Shown: positions 1-6,115 of the stretch, one piece after another
Numbering within the stretch: position 1 is the stretch's first letter
Layout of the letters: each line of letters opens with the position of its first letter
Assembly: GCA_019240375.1 (NCBI GenBank)
Contig: JAFAYN010000513.1
Coordinates: 1-6,115, forward strand
Length of the DNA: 6,115 nt
Direction: 5' to 3'
From: Gemmatimonadota bacterium
Lineage (GTDB): Bacteria > Gemmatimonadota > Gemmatimonadetes > Longimicrobiales > Longimicrobiaceae
Made by a program: the position numbers and the translations under genes
The notes under the pieces: generated by a model
Told to the model about the DNA's origin: nothing
Database searches by the model: none
Seen by the model: the letters and a program-made list of their open reading frames with translations, nothing else

Positions 1-3000
1 GCGGTGGCCAACGGCGACCTGAGCCAGAAGATCACGGTCGACGTCCGCGGCGAGATGCTCGAGCTGAAAAACACCATCAACGCGATGGTGGACCGGCTCT
101 CCGTCTTCGCGGACGAGGTGACCCGCGTGGCCCGCGAGGTGGGCACCGAGGGGCGGCTGGGCGGCCAGGCGAAGGTGGAGGGCGTGGCCGGCGTGTGGAG
201 GGACCTGACCGAGAACGTGAACCAGCTGGCCGGCAACCTGACCGTGCAGCTGCGCGACGTGTCGGCGGTGGCGACGGCGATCGCCGACGGCGACCTGACC
301 CGCAAGATCACCGTGGAGGTGCGCGGCGAGATCCTCCAGATCAAGGAGGTGATCAACGCGATGGTCGACCGGCTCTCCGTCTTCGCCGCGGAGGTGACCC
401 GCGTGGCCCGCGAGGTGGGCACGGAAGGGATCCTGGGCGGCCAGGCCGCGGTGCCGGGCGTGGGCGGTACGTGGAAGGACCTGACGGACTCGGTGAACTT
501 CATGGCGAGCAACCTGACGGGGCAGGTCCGCAACATCGCGGACGTGACCACGGCCGTGGCCCGCGGCGACCTGAGCCGCAAGATCACCGCCGACGTCAAG
601 GGCGAGATGCTCCAGCTGAAGAACACCGTCAACACGATGGTGGACCAGCTCAGCTCCTTCGCCTCGGAGGTGACCCGCGTGGCCCGAGAGGTGGGCACCG
701 AGGGAAGGCTGGGCGGACAGGCCAACGTGGAGGGGGTCGCGGGCGTGTGGCGCGACCTGACGGACTCGGTGAACTTCATGGCGGGCAACCTGACCGGCCA
801 GGTGCGCAACATCGCCGACGTGACCACGGCGGTGGCGCGCGGCGACCTGAGCCGCAAGATCACGGTGGACGTCAAGGGCGAGATGCTCGAGCTGAAGAAC
901 ACCATCAACACCATGGTGGACCAGCTCAGCGCCTTCGCCTCGGAGGTGACCCGCGTGGCGAAGGAGGTGGGCACCGAAGGGAAGCTCGGCGGCCAGGCGC
1001 GGGTGGAAGGCGTGGCCGGCGTGTGGCGCGACCTGACGGACAACGTGAACCAGCTCGCCGGCAACCTGACCGTGCAGTTGCGCGACGTGTCGGCGGTGGC
1101 GACGGCGATCGCGGACGGTGACCTGACGCGCAAGATCACGGTCGAGGCGCAGGGCGAGATCCTCCAGATCAAGGACGTCATCAACTCGATGGTCGACCGG
1201 CTCTCCGTCTTCGCGGACGAGGTGACCCGCGTGGCGCGCGAGGTGGGCACCGAAGGGAAGCTGGGCGGCCAGGCGGAGGTGCCCGGCGCGGCCGGGACCT
1301 GGCGGGCGCTCACGGACAACGTGAACGCGATGGCGAACTCGCTCACCAACCAGGTGCGAGCCATCAAGGACGTGGCGATCGCGGTGACCGAGGGCGACCT
1401 GACCCGGACGATCACCGTGGAGGCGAAGGGCGAGCTCGACGAGCTGAAGCGCAACGTCAACCAGATGATCGCCAACCTCCGCGAGACCACGGAGACCAAC
1501 AAGCAGCAGGACTGGCTGAAGACCAACCTGGCCAAGTTCAGCCGGATGATGCAGGGGCAGAAGGACCTGGAATCGGTGTCGCGCCTCATCATGTCGGAGC
1601 TGACCCCGCTGGTGGGGGCCAACCACGGCGCCTTCTTCATCTCCGACGGCGAGGGGCAGGCCTCGGTGCTGAAGCTGATCGCCTCGTACGCCTACAAGGC
1701 GCGCAAGAGCGTCAACAACCGCTTCTACCTGGGCGAGGGGCTGGTCGGGCAGTCGGCGCTGGAAAAGAAGCCGATCCTGCTCACCGGCGTCCCCGAAGAC
1801 TACATCCAGATCAACTCCGGGCTGGGCGAGGCCCCGCCGCGCAACATCGTCGTCCTCCCCATCCTGTTCGAGGGTGACGTGCGGGCGGTGGTGGAGCTGG
1901 CCTCGTTCCTCCCCTTCTCCGACATCCACCAGGTGTTCCTGGACCAGCTGGCGGAGAGCGTGGGCGTCGTGATCAACATGATCCAGGCGAACATGCGCAC
2001 CGAGGAGCTGCTCGAGCAGTCGCAGAAGCTGACCCAGGAGCTGCAGAGCCAGTCGGCCGAGCTGCAGTCGCAGCAGGAAGAGCTGCGCCGCACCAACGCC
2101 GAGCTGGAAGCGCAGGCCAAGACGCTCCGGGCCTCCGAGGAAGCCCTCAAGGAGCAGCAGGAAGAGCTGCAGCAGGTCAACGAGGAGCTGGAAGAGAAGG
2201 CCTCGCTGCTGGCCGAGCAGAACCGCAAGGTGGAGCAGAAGAACGCCGAGGTCGAGGCGGCCCGCCTGGCGCTGGAAGAGAAGGCCGAGCAGCTGGCCCT
2301 CTCGTCCAAGTACAAGAGCGAGTTCCTGGCCAACATGAGCCACGAGCTGCGCACCCCGCTCAACTCGCTCCTGATCCTGTCGCGGCTCCTGGCCGACAAC
2401 AAGGAAGGGAACCTGACGGAAAAGCAGGTCGAGTTCGCCAGCACCATCCTGGCGGCCGGGACCGACCTGCTCAACCTGATCAACGACGTGCTCGACCTGT
2501 CCAAGGTCGAGGCCGGGAAGATGGAGATCAACCCGGGCGACGTGTTCCTGGCCGACGTCCGGGACTACGTGGACCGCAGCTTCCGCCCGCTGGCCGACCA
2601 GAAGGGGCTGCGCTTCGACATCGAGATCGCGCCGGACCTCCCGGAGGCGATCTACAGCGACGGGCAGCGGCTCCAGCAGGTGCTCAAGAACCTGCTCGCC
2701 AACTCCTTCAAGTTCACGGAGCAGGGGAGCATCACCCTGAGCGTCCGCGAGGCCGACAAGGGGCGCCCCTTCGGCAACCCCAACCTGAACGCCGCCGACC
2801 GGGTGATCGCCTTCGCGGTGCGCGACACCGGGATCGGGATCGCCAAGGACAAGCAGCGGCTGATCTTCGAGGCCTTCCAGCAGGCCGACGGCACCACCTC
2901 CCGCAAGTACGGCGGGACCGGGCTGGGGCTCTCCATCTCCCGCGAGATCGCGCGCCTGCTGGGCGGCGAGATCCGGGTGGAGAGCACCGAGGGCGAGGGG

Positions 3001-4389
3001 AGCACCTTCACCCTCTTCCTCCCGGAGCACTACGACGGGCCGGGCTCGGGTGGCGGGAGCGACGACGACGGGGGATCCGCTCCCTCGCCGCGCGGCGGCG
3101 GGGGCGGGGGCACGGCCACCGTCATCCCGCCCCAGGTCTCGGTGGACCGGCGGCGCGCTCCCCGCGAGCCCTCGGGCGCGGGGATCCACGACGACCGGAG
3201 CACGGTGGAGCCCGGCGACCGGGTGGTGCTGGTGGTGGAGAACGACCCCAACTTCGCCCGGATCCTCCTGGACATGGCGCGGGAAAAGGGGTTCAAGGCC
3301 ATCGTCGCGCTGGACGGGGAGACCGGGATCGAGCTGGTGCACGAGTACCGGCCCGACGCGGTCACCCTGGACATCGACCTCCCCGGGATCGACGGGTGGA
3401 CGGTGCTCGACCGGCTCAAGCACCACCCGGACACGCGCCACATCCCGGTGCACATCGTCTCCGGGGTGGACAAGCGCCACCGCGGCCTCAGCCTGGGCGC
3501 CATCTCGTACCTGGAGAAGCCGGTCGACAAGGAGGCGCTGGACTCGGCCTTCGAGCGGATCTCCAACTTCATTGACGAGAAGGTCAAGCACCTGCTGGTG
3601 GTCGAGGACGACCAGATGCAGCGGCAGAGCATCATCGAGCTGGTCGGCGACGAGGACGTGGAGATCACCGACGTCGCCACGGCCGAGGAGGCGCTGCAGG
3701 CGCTCTCCGAGAAGCGCTTCGACTGCATCGTGCTCGACCTGGGGCTGCAGGGGATGAACGGGTTCAACCTGCTGGAGACCATCAAGCAGAACCCGGACAT
3801 CCGCGAGATCCCGATCATCATCTACACCGGGAAGGAGCTGAGCCCGCAGGAGGAGACGCAGCTCCGGCGCTACGCGGAGACCATCATCGTCAAGGACGCC
3901 AAGTCGCCCGAGCGGCTCCTGGACGAGACCGCGCTCTTCCTGCACCGGGTGGAGTCGCAGCTCCCCGACCAGAAGCGGCGGATGCTGGAGCAGCTGCACA
4001 GCAGCGAGTCGGTGTTCACCGGCAAGCGGGTGATGATCGTGGACGACGACGTGCGCAACATCTTCTCCCTCACCAGCGTGCTGGAGAACCAGGGGATGAA
4101 GGTGGTGTTCGCGGAGAACGGGCGCGACGCCATCCGGGTGCTGGGCGAGAACCCGGACGTGGACATCGTCCTGATGGACGTGATGATGCCGGAGATGGAC
4201 GGGTACGAGACCACCCGCGCCATCCGGGAGATGGAGCAGTTCAGGAACCTCCCGATCATCTCGCTGACGGCCAAGGCGATGAAGGGCGACCGGGAAAAGT
4301 CCATCGCCGCGGGGGCCTCGGACTACATCACCAAGCCGGTGGACGTGGACCAGCTCCTGTCGCTGATGCGCGTCTGGCTGTACCGGTAG
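1..4389 (+). CDS. Poly-HAMP, GAF hybrid sensor histidine kinase with three C-terminal receivers (5' partial)
   Basis: Autophosphorylating sensor kinase of a phosphorelay. The frame is open from base 1 and enters in the middle of a HAMP repeat, so the GTG at 4 is not the start and the N-terminus is outside the window. Residues are numbered from the codon at 4. Poly-HAMP array about 1-495; GAF sensor domain about 520-660 (LGEGLVGQ at 577-584); Q/E-rich coiled coil 661-770; HisKA with phosphoacceptor His780 in [11 protein letters not shown]; HATPase_c 885-1007 with N box N896/N900, G1 box DTGIGI 941-946, F box 955-958 and G2 box GGTGLGL 970-976; Gly/Asp-rich linker 1008-1072. REC1 about 1073-1190 (Asp1123, Ser1153, Lys1172); REC2 about 1195-1313 (Asp1245, Thr1275, Lys1297); REC3 about 1341-1460 (Asp1347-1349, Asp1392, Thr1422, Lys1444). 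All kinase boxes look intact, so it should be active. No membrane segment is seen in the visible part. No Hpt domain is present, so the final phosphate acceptor is not obvious. The upstream sensor region is unknown. Confidence 0.95.
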   Translation, partial: AVANGDLSQKITVDVRGEMLELKNTINAMVDRLSVFADEVTRVAREVGTEGRLGGQAKVEGVAGVWRDLTENVNQLAGNLTVQLRDVSAVATAIADGDLTRKITVEVRGEILQIKEVINAMVDRLSVFAAEVTRVAREVGTEGILGGQAAVPGVGGTWKDLTDSVNFMASNLTGQVRNIADVTTAVARGDLSRKITADVKGEMLQLKNTVNTMVDQLSSFASEVTRVAREVGTEGRLGGQANVEGVAGVWRDLTDSVNFMAGNLTGQVRNIADVTTAVARGDLSRKITVDVKGEMLELKNTINTMVDQLSAFASEVTRVAKEVGTEGKLGGQARVEGVAGVWRDLTDNVNQLAGNLTVQLRDVSAVATAIADGDLTRKITVEAQGEILQIKDVINSMVDRLSVFADEVTRVAREVGTEGKLGGQAEVPGAAGTWRALTDNVNAMANSLTNQVRAIKDVAIAVTEGDLTRTITVEAKGELDELKRNVNQMIANLRETTETNKQQDWLKTNLAKFSRMMQGQKDLESVSRLIMSELTPLVGANHGAFFISDGEGQASVLKLIASYAYKARKSVNNRFYLGEGLVGQSALEKKPILLTGVPEDYIQINSGLGEAPPRNIVVLPILFEGDVRAVVELASFLPFSDIHQVFLDQLAESVGVVINMIQANMRTEELLEQSQKLTQELQSQSAELQSQQEELRRTNAELEAQAKTLRASEEALKEQQEELQQVNEELEEKASLLAEQNRKVEQKNAEVEAARLALEEKAEQLALSSKYKSEFLANMSHELRTPLNSLLILSRLLADNKEGNLTEKQVEFASTILAAGTDLLNLINDVLDLSKVEAGKMEINPGDVFLADVRDYVDRSFRPLADQKGLRFDIEIAPDLPEAIYSDGQRLQQVLKNLLANSFKFTEQGSITLSVREADKGRPFGNPNLNAADRVIAFAVRDTGIGIAKDKQRLIFEAFQQADGTTSRKYGGTGLGLSISREIARLLGGEIRVESTEGEGSTFTLFLPEHYDGPGSGGGSDDDGGSAPSPRGGGGGGTATVIPPQVSVDRRRAPREPSGAGIHDDRSTVEPGDRVVLVVENDPNFARILLDMAREKGFKAIVALDGETGIELVHEYRPDAVTLDIDLPGIDGWTVLDRLKHHPDTRHIPVHIVSGVDKRHRGLSLGAISYLEKPVDKEALDSAFERISNFIDEKVKHLLVVEDDQMQRQSIIELVGDEDVEITDVATAEEALQALSEKRFDCIVLDLGLQGMNGFNLLETIKQNPDIREIPIIIYTGKELSPQEETQLRRYAETIIVKDAKSPERLLDETALFLHRVESQLPDQKRRMLEQLHSSESVFTGKRVMIVDDDVRNIFSLTSVLENQGMKVVFAENGRDAIRVLGENPDVDIVLMDVMMPEMDGYETTRAIREMEQFRNLPIISLTAKAMKGDREKSIAAGASDYITKPVDVDQLLSLMRVWLYR
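13..1392 (+). repeat. Five tandem 276-bp (92-residue) poly-HAMP coding units
   Basis: The GDL[ST] motif recurs exactly every 92 codons, with its Gly codon at 13, 289, 565, 841, 1117 and 1393. This gives five complete units plus the first part of a sixth that runs into the signalling helix near 1490. Each unit contains a canonical HAMP-like half (GDLxRKITVxxxGE followed by INxMVDxL) and a more divergent half (EVGTEGxLGGQA, then W+xLT(D/E)xVN). Since a HAMP domain is about 50 residues, each unit is probably two HAMPs of about 46 residues. The array is known in fungal group III kinases (Nik1/Os-1) and bacterial relatives, where it relays signals between sensor and kinase. It probably continues upstream of the window. 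Confidence 0.93.
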
Positions 4390-4396
4390 GGAGGGG

Positions 4397-4453
4397 TGAA
4401 AATGCCGCGAATCCGGCCGCGTTTCGGCACGCACCGGATTCGCGGCATTTTCA
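4397..4453 (+). terminator. Perfect 20-bp inverted repeat, probable intrinsic terminator after the kinase gene
   Basis: The left arm 4397-4416 (TGAAAATGCCGCGAATCCGG) is the exact reverse complement of the right arm 4434-4453, with 17 bases between them. Inside the loop, GCGT (4419-4422) can pair with ACGC (4429-4432) around TTCGGC. The repeat starts 8 bases after the kinase stop codon. The right arm ends in TTTT (4448-4451) and the left arm carries the matching A-run, so it could work in both directions. The U-tract is short and lies within the stem, so efficiency is uncertain. It might instead be an attenuator or mRNA-stabilising hairpin allowing partial read-through into cheR. Confidence 0.6.
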
Positions 4454-4458
4454 TTGCC

Positions 4459-4501
4459 GGGGCCGGGGGCAGTCCGCGCTCCCGACGGGAACTGCGGCCC
4501 C
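4459..4501 (+). other. Imperfect GC-rich hairpin in the cheR leader
   Basis: GGGGCC (4459-4464) can pair with GGCCCC (4496-4501). After a four-G bulge, GCAGT (4469-4473) pairs with ACTGC (4491-4495). A small TCCC/GGGA stem (4480-4483 with 4487-4490) can form at the tip. It ends 20 bases before the chosen cheR ATG, so it would be part of the cheR leader if transcription starts upstream or reads through the preceding inverted repeat. Hairpins of this size can occur by chance in such GC-rich sequence. I could not place a convincing promoter in the 4390-4521 gap. Confidence 0.3.
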
Positions 4502-4521
4502 ACTCCAGGCACAAGACACGA

Positions 4522-5370
4522 ATGAAGTTACCTGATACGCCGGACACCTACGCGGCCGAGCTGGAGAAGATCGAGATCGAGCTCCTCATGGAGGGGGTCT
4601 ACCGGCACTACGGGTTCGATTTCCGCTCGTACGCCTACGCCTCGCTGAAGCGCCGGCTCTGGAAGCGGATCGAGGCCGAGGGGCTGGGTACCATAAGCGG
4701 GCTGCAGGAGCGGGTGCTGCACGACCCGGCGATGATGGAGCGGCTCCTCCTGGACCTGTCCATCAACGTCACGGCCATGTACCGGGACCCGAGCTTCTAC
4801 ATGGCCTTCCGGACGCAGGTGGTGCCGCTGCTGCGGACCTACCCCTTCATCCGGGTCTGGCATGCGGGGTGCTCCACGGGGGAGGAGGTGTACTCCATGG
4901 CGATCCTGCTGGAGGAGGAGGGGCTGTACGAGCGGGCCCGGATCTACGCCACCGACATCAACGAGGTGGTGCTCCAGCGCGCCAAGGCGGGGATCTTCCC
5001 GCTGGAGAAGATGCAGGAGTACACGCAGAACTACCTGCGGGCGGGGGGAACCAAGTCGTTCTCCGAGTACTACACGGCGATGTACGACGGGGCGCTCTTC
5101 GACTCCTCGCTCACGCGCAACGTCGTGTTCTCGCAGCACAACCTGGTGACGGACGGGTCGTTCAGCGAGTTCAACGTGATCCTCTGCCGGAACGTGCTGA
5201 TCTACTTCGACCGGTCGCTGCAGAACCGGGTGCACGGGCTGTTCTACGACAGCCTGGCGATGTTCGGGATCCTGGCGCTGGGTAGCAAGGAGTCGCTGAA
5301 GCTCACCCGGTACGAGGAAGCGTACGACGTGCTGAACGCCAAGGAAAAGATCTACCGGAAGGTGAGGTAG
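4522..5370 (+). CDS. cheR: CheR-family S-adenosylmethionine-dependent protein-glutamate methyltransferase
   Basis: 282 residues, close to the usual size of stand-alone CheR. The family transfers methyl groups from S-adenosylmethionine to glutamate side chains of cytoplasmic signalling domains. An N-terminal all-alpha region (about 15-80, with LKRRLWKRI at 42-50) leads to the INVTAMYRDPSFY segment (81-93), which matches the family's VTxFFRDP signature. The methyltransferase fold follows: glycine-rich SAM-binding motif HAGCSTGEEVYSMAI at 114-128, acidic ATDINEVVLQRA at 143-154, and NVILCRNVLIYFD at 218-230. No TPR or other extra domain is present. The frame stays open upstream to a GTG at 4396, but that extension would translate straight through the inverted repeat as an Arg-rich stretch unlike CheR, so ATG 4522 is preferred although its Shine-Dalgarno is weak. 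The stop overlaps the next start by one base. The substrate is unknown, because no chemoreceptor is in the window. Confidence 0.92.
   Translation: MKLPDTPDTYAAELEKIEIELLMEGVYRHYGFDFRSYAYASLKRRLWKRIEAEGLGTISGLQERVLHDPAMMERLLLDLSINVTAMYRDPSFYMAFRTQVVPLLRTYPFIRVWHAGCSTGEEVYSMAILLEEEGLYERARIYATDINEVVLQRAKAGIFPLEKMQEYTQNYLRAGGTKSFSEYYTAMYDGALFDSSLTRNVVFSQHNLVTDGSFSEFNVILCRNVLIYFDRSLQNRVHGLFYDSLAMFGILALGSKESLKLTRYEEAYDVLNAKEKIYRKVR
5357..5362 (+). promoter_or_regulatory. Ribosome binding site that fixes the cheB GTG start
   Basis: GGAAGG lies 7 bases before the GTG at 5370, with further purines (TGAGG) up to 5367, inside the last codons of cheR. This supports GTG rather than a downstream codon as the cheB start, and suggests translational coupling through the TAGTG stop/start junction. 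Confidence 0.6.
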
Positions 5371-5981
5371 TGAGCGGCTCTCCGTCGGAGTACGAGTACG
5401 GGATCGTGGTGATCGGCGTCTCGGCGGGGGGGCTGCAGGCGCTGCGCACCCTGGTGAGTGGGCTCCCGGGCGACTTCCGGATCCCGGTGGTGGTGGTGCA
5501 GCACCGGAGCAAGGACTCCGAGCTGCTGTGCGACCTCCTCCAGGACTGCACCCGCCTGGCCGTGTCCGAGGCCACGGACAAGGAGGCGATCGAGCCCGGC
5601 CACGTGTGCATCGCCCCGCCCGACTACCACCTGCTGGTGGAGCCCGGGTTCGTTTCCCTTTCCACCGACGAGCCGGTGCGCTTCAGCCGCCCGTCGATCG
5701 ACGTAACCTTCGAGTCCACGGCAGATGCATACGGCGCGCGAACGGTGGGACTGGTGATGACGGGAGCGAACAGCGACGGCTCGCGCGGCCTGCGGCGGAT
5801 CGTGGACGTGGGAGGGCGCGCGATCGTCCAGGACCCCGCGACCGCCGAGGTGCGCGTGATGCCCAGCGCGGCCCTGCGCGCCGTCCCCGAGGCCGCGGTG
5901 GTCCCGCTCGACCGCATGGCCGCCCACCTGGTGGAGCTACAGAAGCAGCGCCCCGCCCAGCCCGGCAAGAGGTACGGATGA
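5370..5981 (+). CDS. cheB: CheB-type protein-glutamate methylesterase, stand-alone catalytic domain
   Basis: 203 residues. The CheB family hydrolyses methyl-glutamate esters made by CheR and may deamidate glutamines in the same signalling domains. The catalytic triad is visible: Ser18 in VIGVSAGG (14-21), His45 in VVVQHRS (41-47) and Asp136 in MTGANSDG (130-137). RPSIDVTFES (107-116) is another family block. Classical CheB has an N-terminal receiver domain of about 120 residues whose phosphorylation relieves autoinhibition. It is absent here, so activity must be constitutive or controlled in trans, for example by the adjacent receiver protein. The GTG start is supported by a good Shine-Dalgarno and overlaps the cheR stop by one base. 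The stop overlaps the next start as ATGA. Co-translation with cheR implies balanced synthesis of opposing enzymes. The last 15 or so residues are a polar tail outside the conserved domain. Confidence 0.93.
   Translation: MSGSPSEYEYGIVVIGVSAGGLQALRTLVSGLPGDFRIPVVVVQHRSKDSELLCDLLQDCTRLAVSEATDKEAIEPGHVCIAPPDYHLLVEPGFVSLSTDEPVRFSRPSIDVTFESTADAYGARTVGLVMTGANSDGSRGLRRIVDVGGRAIVQDPATAEVRVMPSAALRAVPEAAVVPLDRMAAHLVELQKQRPAQPGKRYG
5967..5972 (+). promoter_or_regulatory. Ribosome binding site for the downstream receiver gene
   Basis: AAGAGG sits 5 bases before the ATG at 5978, within the end of cheB. Together with the ATGA overlap it supports this start and translational coupling. Confidence 0.5.
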
Positions 5982-6115
5982 GCGACACGGAGCGGGCAAA
6001 GATCCTGGTGGTGGACGACCGTCCGGAGAACCTGATCGCCCTGGAGGCGATCCTGGAGCCGCTGGGGCCCGAGATCGTCCGGGCCAGCTCCGGCAAGGAG
6101 GCGCTGCGCCAGGTG
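5978..6115 (+). CDS. Receiver-domain protein, response regulator or hybrid kinase (3' partial)
   Basis: Only the first 46 codons are inside the window. They form the start of a receiver domain: the first beta strand KILVVDD (8-14) with acidic-pocket Asp13 and Asp14, then RPENLIALEAILEPLG (helix 1) and VRASSGKEALRQV (second strand and helix). The phosphoacceptor aspartate, the Thr and the Lys lie beyond the edge. DDRPENL at this position is common in receivers at the N-terminus of hybrid histidine kinases and in free-standing regulators found next to cheB/cheR, so it could be either. The start overlaps the cheB stop by 4 bases and has its own Shine-Dalgarno, so it belongs to the cheR-cheB unit. 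It is a plausible phosphate acceptor for the upstream kinase. Confidence 0.88.
   Translation, partial: MSDTERAKILVVDDRPENLIALEAILEPLGPEIVRASSGKEALRQV

Noticed and set aside
4..6. GTG at 4 as the true start of the kinase
   Set aside because: The frame is open before it and the sequence is already inside a HAMP unit in register with the others, so the gene continues upstream.
195..1121. 308-codon + strand reading frame within the HAMP array
   Set aside because: It is an out-of-frame reading of the repeats, with Arg/Gly/Asp/Pro-rich composition typical of GC-rich shadows and no recognisable domain.
13..1392. 276-bp tandem repeats as a CRISPR or satellite array
   Set aside because: The repeats are coding, in frame, vary mainly at third codon positions, and correspond to HAMP domains.
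1800..2531. 243-codon minus-strand reading frame opposite the GAF and coiled-coil region
   Set aside because: Its Ser/Cys-rich product is the antisense of the Glu/Gln/Leu-rich coiled coil; no motif or ribosome binding site seen.
3030..3821. 263-codon minus-strand and overlapping 235-codon plus-strand frames across REC1 and REC2
   Set aside because: Low-complexity Ser/Arg/Pro or Trp/Ser/Arg-rich translations with no family resemblance, opposite or out of frame with well-supported receivers.
4381..4387. The kinase C-terminus VWLYR as a CheR-tethering pentapeptide
   Set aside because: It does not match the NWE[TS]F-type motif, and the tail directly ends the REC3 helix with no flexible linker.
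4396..4521. N-terminal extension of CheR starting at GTG 4396 or ATG 4402
   Set aside because: The added residues are encoded by the perfect inverted repeat and second hairpin, are Arg/Gly-rich, and do not resemble CheR. ATG 4522 gives the usual family length.
4528..5235. 235-codon minus-strand frame opposite cheR
   Set aside because: His/Val/Arg/Leu-rich antisense product with no motif; the + strand CheR signature motifs account for the region.
5352..5927. Minus-strand frames opposite cheB
   Set aside because: The CheB triad and conserved blocks on the + strand explain the sequence; the antisense products lack domain features.

Overview
This window comes from a GC-rich bacterial genome. 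G or C dominates third codon positions, and genes are packed head to tail with 1-4 base overlaps. The only sizeable non-coding stretch is about 130 bases. The protein types fit Gemmatimonadota, Myxococcota or similar environmental bacteria with many two-component systems. No marker gene is present, so the taxonomic guess is weak.

Layout, all on the + strand. (1) Positions 1-4389 hold the 3' part of a very large hybrid histidine kinase whose N-terminus lies upstream of the window. It reads poly-HAMP (276-bp tandem units), GAF, long coiled coil, HisKA, HATPase_c, Gly/Asp-rich linker, then three receiver domains. (2) Positions 4390-4521 are a short gap with a perfect 20-bp inverted repeat that looks like a terminator, followed by a second, imperfect hairpin. 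(3) Positions 4522-5370 encode a CheR-family methyltransferase. (4) Positions 5370-5981 encode a CheB-type methylesterase that lacks a receiver domain. (5) From 5978 to the end is the start of a receiver-domain protein, cut by the window edge.

Together the genes form a sensory module. A cytoplasm-type poly-HAMP/GAF kinase with three receivers sits beside a methylation/demethylation pair (CheR and CheB) and another receiver protein. No chemoreceptor, CheA or CheW is visible. CheR and CheB may therefore set the sensitivity of something other than a classical chemoreceptor, possibly the kinase itself; that is inference. The cheR-cheB-receiver genes are translationally linked. The kinase is separated from them by the hairpin, so it may be a separate or attenuated transcription unit.

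The most notable points are the Nik1/Os-1-like poly-HAMP array with a three-unit higher-order similarity, the kinase-CheR-CheB association, and the strong inverted repeat. No mobile element, CRISPR array or RNA gene was seen. Nothing here clearly amounts to an undescribed system.
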